Source: an uncultured Oscillospiraceae bacterium | GTDB taxonomy: Bacteria > Bacillota > Clostridia > Oscillospirales > Oscillospiraceae | Length of the DNA stretch: 64,000 nucleotides | Assembly (NCBI GenBank): GCA_947625285.1 | Contig: CANQNS010000002.1 | Location: forward strand, 62,001 to 126,000 | Reading direction: 5' to 3' | In this document: piece after piece, positions 1 through 9,000 of the stretch | Layout of the letters: the number at the start of each line of letters is the position of its first letter | How positions within the stretch are numbered: the stretch's first letter is position 1 | Made by a program: the position numbers and the translations under genes | Notes under the pieces: model-generated | What the model was told of the DNA's origin: nothing | Seen by the model: the letters and a program-made list of their open reading frames with translations, nothing else | Databases searched by the model: none

Positions 1-653
1 GCGCCGTGCTGGTGGGCGGCCACTCCATCCAGACGGAGGAGCCGCTGTACGGCCTTTGCGTCACCGGCTTCGTCCACCCGGAGCGGATATGGAAGAACTT
101 CGGGGCCCGGCCGGGCGACGCGCTGATCCTCACCAAGCAGATCGGCTCCGGCATCATCAACACCGCCGTGAAGGGCGATCTGGCCTCGGAGCAGGCCCAG
201 CGGGAGGCGGTCACGGTCATGGCCTCTCTCAACCGCAGGGCGAAGGAGGCCGTGGAGGGGTTGCCTATCCACGCCTGTACGGACGTGACAGGTTTCGGGC
301 TTTTGGGCCACGCCGTGGAGATGAGCGAGGCCAGCGATGTGACGCTGGTGCTGGACACCGAACGCATCCCCCTGATCGGGGAGGCGGAGGACTACGCGGC
401 GATGGGCCTGGTGCCCGCCGGCGCCTACCGAAACAGGGGTTATTACCTGGATAAAGTAGACGTGGGCGGCGTGCGCGAGTCCATGGTGGACATGCTCTTC
501 GACCCCCAGACCTCCGGCGGGTTGCTGATCAGCCTGGACGCCGACGCGGCGGAAAAGGCCATGCACCGTCTGGCCGACGCGGGGCTGGACACCGCCTTCG
601 CGGTGATCGGACACGCGGCGGAGAAGAGCGGCAAGCTCATCCGGCTGGTCTGA
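1..653 (+). CDS. selD: Selenide, water dikinase, C-terminal part (truncated by window edge)
   Basis: Makes selenophosphate from selenide and ATP, the selenium donor for selenocysteine synthesis. Only about the last 216 residues are here; the N-terminal catalytic Cys/Sec loop lies outside the window, so whether this SelD is itself a selenoprotein cannot be told. The visible part shows the AIRS-type C-terminal domain with TDVTGFGLLGHAVEM and DPQTSGGLL, both characteristic of SelD. It opens a plus-strand selenium operon continuing into selA and selB. The reading frame runs in from base 3; the GTG at 6 is internal. Confidence 0.95.
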   Translation, partial: AVLVGGHSIQTEEPLYGLCVTGFVHPERIWKNFGARPGDALILTKQIGSGIINTAVKGDLASEQAQREAVTVMASLNRRAKEAVEGLPIHACTDVTGFGLLGHAVEMSEASDVTLVLDTERIPLIGEAEDYAAMGLVPAGAYRNRGYYLDKVDVGGVRESMVDMLFDPQTSGGLLISLDADAAEKAMHRLADAGLDTAFAVIGHAAEKSGKLIRLV

Positions 654-663
654 AAGGTTTTCT

Positions 664-744
664 ATGCAAAGCAAGAACGACGCTTCTCCCGCCTGCCAAC
701 AGACGGGAGAAGCGAACTGTTGCGGAGAAAACTATTATGAATAA
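664..744 (+). CDS. 26-aa Cys-rich small ORF between selD and selA
   Basis: Too short for the ORF track. It encodes MQSKNDASPACQQTGEANCC followed by GENYYE and a TAA stop. AAAGG lies about 7 nt before the ATG, and the stop overlaps the first codons of selA, so translational coupling is possible. Three cysteines, including a CC pair, in 26 residues are unusual. The coding sequence contains a 10-bp inverted repeat (682-691/704-713). I do not recognise a family. It could be a real small selenium-operon protein, a coupling leader or chance. Confidence 0.35.
   Translation: MQSKNDASPACQQTGEANCCGENYYE
682..713 (+). other. 10-bp inverted repeat in the selD-selA spacer
   Basis: GCTTCTCCCG and CGGGAGAAGC are separated by 12 nt. 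There is no T-run afterwards, so it is not a canonical terminator. It ends about 23 nt before the selA ATG and could influence selA translation or mRNA stability; that role is inference. Confidence 0.5.
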
Positions 745-2134
745 AAACGAACTTTACAGAGACATACCCAAAGTGGACGTACTGCTGGAGAGCGAGGCGG
801 TCGCCGGGCTCATCGGCCAGTACGGGCGCAGCCTCGTCATGGAGGCCATCCGGGAGCAAACGGAGCGGCTGCGCCGCTTCATCCGCGAGACGGAGGACGA
901 GACCGCCGCCCGGGCGGAGCTCGCCGGCCTTACCCGGAGCATCGCCGCGTATCTGAAGACGCTGCGCCAGCCCCGTGTGCGGAAGGTCATCAACGGCACG
1001 GGGACCATCCTGCACACCAATCTGGGCCGTGCGCCCATCAGCCGGGACCAGGCGCAAAAGCTGGCGGAGATCGTGACCGGCTACTCCAATCTGGAGTACG
1101 ACCTGGAGGGGGCCTGCCGGGGCGAGCGGTACGCCCATTTCGAGGGGCTGCTGTGCCGGCTCACCGGGGCGGAGGCCGCCATGGTGGTCAACAACAACGC
1201 CGCGGCGGTGCTGCTGACGCTCAGCACGCTGGCCCGGGGCGGTGAGGTGATCGTGTCCCGGGGGGAGCTGGTGGAGATCGGCGGCAAGTTCCGCATCCCG
1301 GACGTGTGCCAGCAGAGCGGGGCCGCGCTGCGGGAGGTGGGCACCACCAACAAGACCCATTTCTCCGATTATCAGCAGGCTCTCACCGACGAGACGAAGG
1401 CCATCTTGAAGGTGCACACCAGCAACTATCGGATCGTGGGCTTCACCGAGTCGGTGGACGCATCGGAGCTGGCCGGGCTCGCCCATGAGCGGGGCCTGCC
1501 CATGATCGAGGACCTGGGCAGCGGCGTGCTGGTGGACCTGGAAAAGTACGGCCTGACCCACGAACCTACGGTCCAGGAATCGATCCGGGCCGGTATCGAC
1601 GTGGTCTGCTTCAGCGGCGACAAGCTGCTGGGCGGCCCCCAGGCGGGGATCATCGTGGGCAGAAAGGAATACATCCAGCGGATGAAGCGTCATCCCCTGA
1701 CCCGGGCGCTGCGGGTGGACAAGTTCACCGTCACGGCGCTGGAGCTGGTGCTGCTGGAGTATCTGGACCCGGACCGCGTGGCCCGGAATATCCCGGCGCT
1801 GCGTATGCTCAGCGAGACGGAGCAGTCGATCCGGGAGCGGGCGGAGCGGCTCAGGGAGCTTTTGAAGCAGAGCTGCCATTCGGCGGACATCGACCTGCGG
1901 CCCTGCCAGTCCCAGGTGGGCGGGGGGAGCCTTCCTATGGAGCGGCTGCCCAGCTGCGGCGTGTCCATCTGGCCCTGGGCCATGAGCACCCAGGCCCTGG
2001 AGCGGCGGATGCTGGATATGCCGGTCCCCATCGTGCCTCGGGTGGCGGACGACCATATCCTTTTGGATATGCGTACCGTGGACAGCGAGGATCTTCCCGT
2101 TATCGCGGAGATGTTGGGCGAGGTGCTGGGATGA
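737..2134 (+). CDS. selA: L-seryl-tRNA(Sec) selenium transferase
   Basis: PLP enzyme that converts seryl-tRNA(Sec) to selenocysteyl-tRNA(Sec) with selenophosphate from SelD. At 465 aa it is the usual family length. An N-terminal tRNA-binding region is followed by the aminotransferase-like fold, with VINGTGTILHTNLGRAP near residues 88-104 and the PLP lysine in CFSGDKLLGGPQAG near residue 295. ATG at 737 follows GCGGAG. The 3' end overlaps selB by 4 bp (ATGA), indicating coupled translation. Confidence 0.97.
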   Translation: MNKNELYRDIPKVDVLLESEAVAGLIGQYGRSLVMEAIREQTERLRRFIRETEDETAARAELAGLTRSIAAYLKTLRQPRVRKVINGTGTILHTNLGRAPISRDQAQKLAEIVTGYSNLEYDLEGACRGERYAHFEGLLCRLTGAEAAMVVNNNAAAVLLTLSTLARGGEVIVSRGELVEIGGKFRIPDVCQQSGAALREVGTTNKTHFSDYQQALTDETKAILKVHTSNYRIVGFTESVDASELAGLAHERGLPMIEDLGSGVLVDLEKYGLTHEPTVQESIRAGIDVVCFSGDKLLGGPQAGIIVGRKEYIQRMKRHPLTRALRVDKFTVTALELVLLEYLDPDRVARNIPALRMLSETEQSIRERAERLRELLKQSCHSADIDLRPCQSQVGGGSLPMERLPSCGVSIWPWAMSTQALERRMLDMPVPIVPRVADDHILLDMRTVDSEDLPVIAEMLGEVLG

Positions 2135-4053
2135 AGCATGTTATCATTGGAACGGCGGGACATATCGACCACGGCAAGACGCGGCTCATCCAGGCGCTCA
2201 CCGGCCGGAACACGGACCGTCTGGAGGAGGAAAAGCGGCGGGGCATCACCATCGACCTGGGCTTCACCTGGTTCGACCTGAAGGACGGGACCCGCTGCGG
2301 GATCATCGACGTGCCGGGCCATGAGAAGTTCATCAACAACATGGTCTCCGGCGTGGTGGGTATGGACCTGGTGCTCATGGTGATCGCCGCGGACGAGGGC
2401 ATCATGCCCCAGACCCGGGAGCACCTGGACATCCTCCAGCTGCTGGGCATCCAAAAGACCATCCTTGTCATCACCAAGTGCGACCTGGTGGAGCCGGAGT
2501 GGCTGGATATGATGGAGGAGGAGATACTGGAGGGACTCAAGGGCACCATCCTGGACGGCGCGCCTGTGGCACGGGTATCCTCCACCACCGGGGAGGGCAT
2601 CGACGAGCTGAAAGACACCATCTGGAAGATGGTGCGGGATGAGGTGCCCGCCAGGGACGTCAACAGCATCCCCCGGCTTCCCATCGACCGGGTGTTCACC
2701 CTGTCCGGCTTCGGCACCATCGTCACGGGCACGCTCCTGTCCGGGACCATCACCAAAAACGACGATCTGGAGCTGTACCCCGTGGGGAAGATGTGCAAGA
2801 TACGCAGCATCCAGGTCCATGAGAAGGCCCAGGACGCGGGCGAGGCCGGCCAGCGTGTAGCCATCAACCTGTCCAACGTAAAAAAGAGCGAGATCAAGCG
2901 GGGCTACTGCCTTGCCCCGCCCAACAGCATGGAAAACAGCCGCTTGCTGGACGTGCGCCTGCGGGTGCTTGCCAGCTCCGAGCGGGTCATCCGCAACCGG
3001 GAGCGGCTGCATCTGTTCATCGGCACCAGCGAGGTGCTGTGCCGGGCCGTGCTGCTGGATAAGGACGATCTGGGCCCCGGCGAGGAGGGTCTGGCCCAGC
3101 TCATATTGGAGGACGTGCTGACCGTGAAGCGGGGCGACCGCTTTGTGGTGCGGTTCTATTCCCCCTTGGAGACCATCGGCGGCGGCACCGTGCTGGGGGC
3201 GAACTCCCGGAAGAAAAAACGCTTCCAGGAGGGCGTGCTCACCGATCTGCAGCGCAAGGAGTCCGGCTCCCTGGCTGACCTGGCGGAGTTGCAGATCCGG
3301 GAGGCGTGGGACAATATGATCACCCTCTCGGAGCTTGCCAAGACCGTGGCCCACTCCAGGGAGGAGCTGCTGCCCTATCTGCGGGAGCTGACGGAGGAGG
3401 AATCCATAGAGGCCTACGAGATGACCTCGGACATCTGCTACTGGCACGCCGACGCCGCCTTCAAGGTGCGCCAGGACATCACCAACGCCCTGAAGGAATA
3501 CCACCGGCAATACCCGTATCGCTACGGCATCAACAAGGCCGCGATCCACCACACCTACCTCAAGCGGGTAAAGACCAACATCTTCGACCGGGTGCTGCGC
3601 CGTATGATCGACCAGGGCTATTTCAAGCTCCACAACGAGTTTCTGATGCTGGCCGAGTTCGACATCCCCCATGACAAGACCTATCAGGCGGTGGAGAAGC
3701 TGCTGATCTCCACCTTTGAGAAGGCGGGCTACGAGATGCTGCGGTTCAGCGAGATCGACAAGAAGGGCTATCCGGACGAAACGGTCATGGATATCCTGGC
3801 GCTGCTGATCGACGACGGCCGGTGCGTGCGGGTGGGCGACAGCCTGCAGCTGTATACGATGAAGCATTTCATGGATTCGGCAGAGGAGATGGTCAGACGC
3901 TATTTTGAAACGAACGATCTGATAACCATCAAGGACGTCAAGGAGATGTGCGGCTGCAGCCGCAAGTGCGCCAAGCCCATCGTGGAGTACATGGACTCCA
4001 TCAAGCTGACGAAGAAGGTGGGCGCGGAGACGGAACGGGTGGCGTTTCGCTGA
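2131..4053 (+). CDS. selB: Selenocysteine-specific translation elongation factor
   Basis: GTPase that carries Sec-tRNA to the ribosome at UGA codons by recognising a SECIS hairpin. The N-terminal EF-Tu-like GTPase domain has GTAGHIDHGKT (residues 7-17), RGITIDLGF, DVPGHE and TKCD. Beta-barrel domains follow. The C-terminal third (about residues 400-640) is the region that forms the winged helices reading the SECIS element in this family. 640 aa is normal. Coupled to selA by an ATGA overlap. Its presence with selA and selD shows this genome decodes UGA as Sec somewhere; I found no convincing selenoprotein in this window. Confidence 0.97.
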   Translation: MKHVIIGTAGHIDHGKTRLIQALTGRNTDRLEEEKRRGITIDLGFTWFDLKDGTRCGIIDVPGHEKFINNMVSGVVGMDLVLMVIAADEGIMPQTREHLDILQLLGIQKTILVITKCDLVEPEWLDMMEEEILEGLKGTILDGAPVARVSSTTGEGIDELKDTIWKMVRDEVPARDVNSIPRLPIDRVFTLSGFGTIVTGTLLSGTITKNDDLELYPVGKMCKIRSIQVHEKAQDAGEAGQRVAINLSNVKKSEIKRGYCLAPPNSMENSRLLDVRLRVLASSERVIRNRERLHLFIGTSEVLCRAVLLDKDDLGPGEEGLAQLILEDVLTVKRGDRFVVRFYSPLETIGGGTVLGANSRKKKRFQEGVLTDLQRKESGSLADLAELQIREAWDNMITLSELAKTVAHSREELLPYLRELTEEESIEAYEMTSDICYWHADAAFKVRQDITNALKEYHRQYPYRYGINKAAIHHTYLKRVKTNIFDRVLRRMIDQGYFKLHNEFLMLAEFDIPHDKTYQAVEKLLISTFEKAGYEMLRFSEIDKKGYPDETVMDILALLIDDGRCVRVGDSLQLYTMKHFMDSAEEMVRRYFETNDLITIKDVKEMCGCSRKCAKPIVEYMDSIKLTKKVGAETERVAFR

Positions 4054-4115
4054 CGCTGCGCGGGCCGGACGGCGTTTCGCCGTCATATAGTCATTATCGC
4101 CGGGGGTGATACACT

Positions 4116-5030
4116 GTGAATTTGAAACAGATCGAGGCGTTCGTGAAGATCGCCAACAACAACAGCTTTTCCAGGACGGCAAAGGAACTGTATCTGACGC
4201 AGCCTACGGTGAGCGCCTATATCACCAGTCTGGAGGCCGAGCTGGGCACCCAGCTCTTTGCCCGGACCACCAAGGCCGTGCAGCTGACGGAGGACGGCAA
4301 AAAGATATATCTCTATGCCCGGGAGATGGTGGAGCTGTCCTATGCGATAAAGAATATGTTCCGGGACACGGAGCAGGACGACGCCGAGCGGGAGATCATC
4401 ATCGCCGCCTCCACGATCCCCACCCACTATCTGCTTCCCCGGATCCTGGCGGAGTACAGCAAGCGGTACCCCCGGTCCCGGTTCCGGGTCATCGACTCCG
4501 ACAGCGCGGGGGTCATAGAGGATATCGCCAACCACAAGGCGGACGTGGGATTCGTGGGCACGGTCATCAACCGCTCCCACTGTGAGTACATACCGCTGTT
4601 CGACGACGAGCTGATCATCACCACGCCGAACACTGGGAAGTACCGCGCTCTCCGGGACCGGGGCCAGCCGCTGGATTGGCTGGCGGAGGAGAACTTCGTG
4701 CTGCGGGAGGACGGCTCCGGCACCCGGCGGGAGGCGATCAGGAGCCTGAAGGAGCTGGGCCTTGAGCCGGAGCGGCTGAAGGTGGTCGCCAGCTTTGCCA
4801 ATACGGACGCGGTGCTGATGAGCGTGAAGGAGGGCGTGGGCATCTCGGTGGTGTCCCGGCTGGCCGCCCAGGAGAAGATCGACCGGGGAGAGATATTGGA
4901 CTTCAAGCTGTCCGCCAAAGGCAGCTTCCGCAAGATATGCATGGTCCTGAGTACGGTCCATCCCATCTCCGAGCCCACCCAGAAGCTCATAGAGCTGGTG
5001 AAAAAGCTCTATGCCGGCGGAAAGAACTGA
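4116..5030 (+). CDS. LysR-family regulator of the selenium locus
   Basis: LysR-type transcription factor of 304 aa starting at GTG behind GGGGGTGAT. The N-terminal winged HTH (residues 1-60) reads MNLKQIEAFVKIANNNSFSR, with TQPTVSAYITSLE as recognition helix. A periplasmic-binding-like effector domain follows from about residue 90. Position directly after selB fits the selenium-metabolism-associated LysR family known from Clostridia; the effector is unknown. A 7-bp hairpin (GACGGCG/CGCCGTC) lies in the 62-bp gap after selB. Family assignment is firm, the selenium role is from context. Confidence 0.88.
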   Translation: MNLKQIEAFVKIANNNSFSRTAKELYLTQPTVSAYITSLEAELGTQLFARTTKAVQLTEDGKKIYLYAREMVELSYAIKNMFRDTEQDDAEREIIIAASTIPTHYLLPRILAEYSKRYPRSRFRVIDSDSAGVIEDIANHKADVGFVGTVINRSHCEYIPLFDDELIITTPNTGKYRALRDRGQPLDWLAEENFVLREDGSGTRREAIRSLKELGLEPERLKVVASFANTDAVLMSVKEGVGISVVSRLAAQEKIDRGEILDFKLSAKGSFRKICMVLSTVHPISEPTQKLIELVKKLYAGGKN

Positions 5031-5658
5031 CGCGCCCCGGCGGGCGCTGCTGTACGGCGACTCCAACACCTGTGGCACGGACCCCGGCCCGGGGAGAGGC
5101 GCCGGAGGCCGCTATGGCGCCGGGACCCGGTGGCCGGACGTGCTGGCCCGGAGGCTGCGGGGCCGCTGGGACATATGCACGGACGCGCTGCCGGGCCGGT
5201 GCATCCCGACGCTGGATTTCGAGTGGGCCGACTGGGTGGCGTGCGTGCGGCGCAGCGCGCCTGTGGATCTGGCGGCCGTCATGCTGGGCGCCAACGACTA
5301 TTTGAGCGGCCCGCGGCCGGACGCCGCCGCTGTCGCCGGGCGGATGGAGCGGTTCGTGGAAAGGCTCCTGTCCGGCGGAGAGGGGAGCGTGGGCCGGGCG
5401 CGGGTGCTCATCATCGCGCCGCCCTATCTGGATTTTGGGGACGACCGGTTTTACGGTCGGTACAGTACGGTGTCCGGCGTGCTGTCCGAGGCGCTGCGGG
5501 GCTGTGCCCGCCGGCTGGGCGTGGACTTTTTGGACGCCGGCGCGTGGCGGGCCCCTCTGGCCCCGGACGGCATACACCTTACGCCGGAGGGACACAGGGT
5601 GTTTGCCGAGAACATGTACCGATACTTTTTGACCGCCCTGCCCGGCGGGGACGCCTGA
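5011..5658 (+). CDS. SGNH/GDSL hydrolase
   Basis: Putative esterase or acylhydrolase of 215 aa. Block I is LLYGDSN with the nucleophile near Ser18; block III is MLGANDY near residue 93; block V is DGIHLTPEGH near residues 187-196 with the catalytic Asp and His. No signal peptide, so probably cytoplasmic. The start overlaps the end of the LysR gene by 20 bp, so it is probably cotranscribed. The substrate cannot be told from the sequence; the family includes arylesterases and acetylxylan-type esterases. Confidence 0.85.
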   Translation: MPAERTDAPRRALLYGDSNTCGTDPGPGRGAGGRYGAGTRWPDVLARRLRGRWDICTDALPGRCIPTLDFEWADWVACVRRSAPVDLAAVMLGANDYLSGPRPDAAAVAGRMERFVERLLSGGEGSVGRARVLIIAPPYLDFGDDRFYGRYSTVSGVLSEALRGCARRLGVDFLDAGAWRAPLAPDGIHLTPEGHRVFAENMYRYFLTALPGGDA

Positions 5659-5693
5659 AGGGACGGACCAGGAGCAAAACGGCATAAAAGAGA

Positions 5694-5750
5694 CCCCGGA
5701 GGGCTTGCTTGCAAGCAAGCCCTCCGGGGTCTTTGCCGTCATTCCCACTC
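5694..5750. repeat. Left copy of the guaA-end direct repeat (att-like site)
   Basis: 57 bp matching 14583-14635 except for a 4-bp insertion and one substitution. It contains a perfect 36-bp palindrome (CCCCGGAGGGCTTGCTTG and its complement) and, at its right end, TCATTCCCACTC, which is the complement of the last 12 bp of guaA (GAGTGGGAATGA). A guaA tail here, 9 kb from guaA, is best explained as one of the two att sites left by integration. The palindrome also serves as a terminator at the convergent end of the SGNH gene. Confidence 0.85.
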
Positions 5751-5767
5751 GCCAAGGCGAAGATGAT

Positions 5768-5787
5768 TCTAAACGTTCTTGTTTAGA
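5768..5787. other. Short inverted repeat at the left end of the island
   Basis: TCTAAAC and GTTTAGA separated by 6 nt, followed on the plus strand by a T-rich stretch. It may be a weak terminator. The 5751-5893 gap is AT-rich and otherwise shows no gene. Confidence 0.35.
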
Positions 5788-5893
5788 TTGTTTGAGTTTT
5801 CCTTATATGATTTGATACCGATCATCCAACGCTCACGGTGTTGCTGAAAGAATGTTATCAGATTTGTATCAAGGGGGGAGGCGAATACTGACT

Positions 5894-6076
5894 CTATAAT
5901 CCCATGAGATAAGATATAACAGCGGTACAGATCTCTTCTGGGGAGCGTCCAACATCAATTATAGAAATTACATTTTGTTTGACCTCGTCAGAATAATTCT
6001 GACTTCCTCTTACGAATCCTTTTAATGTCTCTTTATACAGATGCTCCTGCAGTTTCTCTTCTTCTATAGTACTCAT
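5894..6076 (-). CDS. 60-aa hypothetical protein after hsdR
   Basis: Encodes a charged 60-aa protein (MSTIEEEKLQEHLYKETLKG...). A strong GGAGAAGG site lies just before its ATG and starts about 17 bp after the hsdR stop, so it is the last gene of the R-M operon. No cysteines or membrane segment; probably helical. Family not recognised. It may be a small accessory or modulator of the R-M system, by position only. Confidence 0.55.
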   Translation of the reverse strand: MSTIEEEKLQEHLYKETLKGFVRGSQNYSDEVKQNVISIIDVGRSPEEICTAVISYLMGL

Positions 6077-6093
6077 ATGATTTCCTTCTCCGG

Positions 6094-9000
6094 CTATGCC
6101 GCAGCGTTGGCATTGATGCGGTCGATGATCCGGCGGATGCCCATCCAGACGGACAGATCTGTGAACACCTCCACGATGCTGCCCTGGTCGGTGAAAGGGG
6201 GCTCCTGCAGAACGGACAGGTCTTTCATCAGCCCGTTGTGGACGATATACTCCACGATTTGGTTGACGAAGTATATCTGCCGGCTGTCCAGACTCGTGCT
6301 TTCCAGGTATTCCGCAAAGGCTGCCTTGGCGGCGCTCATATCCATCCCCACGATTCCCCGGACGAACTCGCCCAGGGGCTTGGAGCCAAACTCCGCCTCA
6401 TAATCCTGGCGCGTGCCCACCTCGCTCCAGAGGATGTCCTCCAACTGTTTCACATCCGCTTCGGTCAGCGGCACATTGCTGCGCAGCTTGGCGATGGCGG
6501 CGTTGTCCAGATGGTGCTGCACATAGTATTCCGCCTTGAAGCGATATCCCTGCAGCTCGTCGCTGTCTAGGTCGGCATCCTTCCAGTCCATGGACAGGAT
6601 CGTATCCTTGATATCTATGTCATAGCGGAGCTTTGAGATCGGGATAAATTTTATCAGATCCCGCAGGCATTGCCGGATGTGCTCAAACTCGTTGATGCCG
6701 GCGTTGTCCAGATAATCCGTGTGCAGAAGCTTGTCGATCAGTTCCGCCTGCATCATGATCGCCGGAATGTTGGCAACGCTTGCCACGGCGGCCGCTTTAT
6801 TCAAAAGGTCGTTGCGGGCGCGGGTGTACTTCTTTCCCGCCAGCCAGGCGAGTTCTATGCTGTACATCAGATAATCGAACCGCAGCGCCTTGGGGTCATC
6901 CCGCTCCGGCTCAATCAGCGGAGCCAGTTCCTGGCCCATGAGCAGCGTGTCCTCATAGGTGAGAACCTGATATTTTTTCGGTTCGGCGTATAGCTCCACA
7001 TATTTCAAATGCTGCCGCACGGCGAAATTCTCCCGGTTTAACTCCCGGACCTTGCCCGCCATATCCTCCACCAGCGAGGCGCGAAAAGCGGTCAGCTCCT
7101 CCGTTTGATAAGCCAGATCCTGCAGCTTAAAGGCGATCTGTGCCTTCAGCTGGAAGATGGAGCCGGACAGGGCGATCATATTGGCGGTGGGCCGGTCTTT
7201 GTTCATGCGGAAGAATTCAAAGTTGCCGCAGAAGTCAAAGATATAGAATTTGCTCTTGTCCTCGCCGTTGATGAGCCCTGGGCACAGCCGGGTGCCCCGG
7301 CCGATCATCTGCCAGAACTTAGCCTTGCTCATGACCTTTTTGAAGAACACCAGATTCAGCACCTCCGGCACGTCGATGCCGGTGTCCAGCATATCCACGG
7401 AGATGGCGATCTGGGGCAGCTTGTCCGGGTCGGAGAACTCGTCGATGGCACTCTGGGAATAGCTGATGTAGTTGTCGATGACCTTGGCAAAGCCGGTCAG
7501 ATGTGGATATTCCCTGCCGAATACCTCCAGTATCTTTTCCGCGTGGGAGTGGTTTTTCGCGAAGATGATGGTCTTGCCGATCTTGTTGCCGTAGTCGATC
7601 CTGAGCCCCTCTGTCATGAGCACATGCAGCACCTGCCGGATGGTGTCCTCGTTGAATATCCACTCGTTGAGGGCGGAGGAAGCGATGCGCTCCGGAAGTT
7701 CGCCGTTCTCGTCCTCGAAGGTATCTTCATAGATCAGCTTGTCCTCCTCGGACAGCTCATCGTATGCGATGCCCTCCTGGATGAACTTCAGCGTGGTCTC
7801 TACCGAGACGAAGTCGACCAAATAACCGTCCCTGACCGCTTGGGCCAGCTCGTAGCCATAGGTGGGTTCGCCGGGGCCCAGATCAAAGACGTTATAGGTA
7901 TTTTTGTCGATCTCATCCTTTGGCGTGGCGGTGAGGCCCACCAGCGGCGCGTCAAAGTATGTAAAGATATCCTTGTATTTGTTATAGATGGAGCGATGGG
8001 CCTCGTCGCATATGACCAGGTCGAAGTGGCCGCAGGTGAACAGCTTTCCTTCCTCGTCCTTGACGGCGTCTATGCAGTTCATCATGGTCTGATAGGTGGA
8101 GAACACACCGTGGGCGGTGTAGTTATCCTTTTCCTCGCAGAGATTCGTTACAGAGAAGTCGGGCAGAAGATTGACAAAGCTGCGTTTGGCCTGGGTGACC
8201 AGGCTGTTGCGGTCGGCCAGGAACAGGACGTTTTTCACCCATCCCTGCTCCAGCAGTACTTTCACCAACGCGATCACCGTCCGGGTCTTGCCGGAGCCTG
8301 TTGCCATAACCAGCAGGGCCTTGCGGCGGTTTTTCCGCCCGAAAGCGTCGCATACCGCCTTGATGGCGCCCTCCTGATAGTAGCGTCCGGCGATGGCCCG
8401 ATCCACTACGATGTTGTTTAAGGACGAGCGCATGGCCTGGAGATTGAATAGCTTTTCCAGATCCCGCTTGGAGAAGACAGCCGCCACCTTCCGTTCGGGA
8501 TATTGGTTATCCACGATGCGTGTCTCAAAGCCGTTGGTGAGGAACACGACAGGCCGGCGGCCCTGGGCCTTCTCGATGATATCCGCGTACAACGACGCCT
8601 GTTGGCGGCCCTTGGACACGTCCACACAGGTGCGCTTGGCCTTGATGATCGCCAGGGCCCGGCTGTCGCTGCCGTAGAGCACATAGTCGGCATAGCCCAC
8701 CTCGCTCCGGTTGGGCATGCCGGGCAGCTCCACCTCGTTCAGCCAGTCCTTGCCCTCGGTCCAGCCCGCGTCGATGAGCATCTCGTCGATGTAGAGCTTG
8801 CGGGTGGCGTATTCGGACAGCTCCAGCGGCTTTGGCACATAGGTCTGCTGCTGCTCTGCTCGGCGGGCGGACAACTCCTCTTTGAGAGCTTTGTTCTCAT
8901 CCATGAGCCGGGCAAGATCGGCTTCGATCTCCGGCAACGCGGGCGGAGGCGTCAGGGGCTCCTGGTCTAGCAGGGCGCGGTCAAAGGTCCCCTCCGTGTA

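Noticed and set aside
682-713. Hairpin before selA as a SECIS element
   Set aside because: There is no in-frame UGA just upstream in a coding sequence, as bacterial SECIS function requires; the overlapping small ORF has no UGA codon before its stop.
1690-4182. 830-aa minus-strand ORF antisense to selA/selB
   Set aside because: Shadow of GC-rich genes: low-complexity Leu/His/Gln/Gly composition and no recognisable domain, while the plus-strand frames are clear SelA and SelB. The same holds for 7105-8421, 17083-18756, 22632-25097, 38825-41881, 41909-43945 and 58159-60234.
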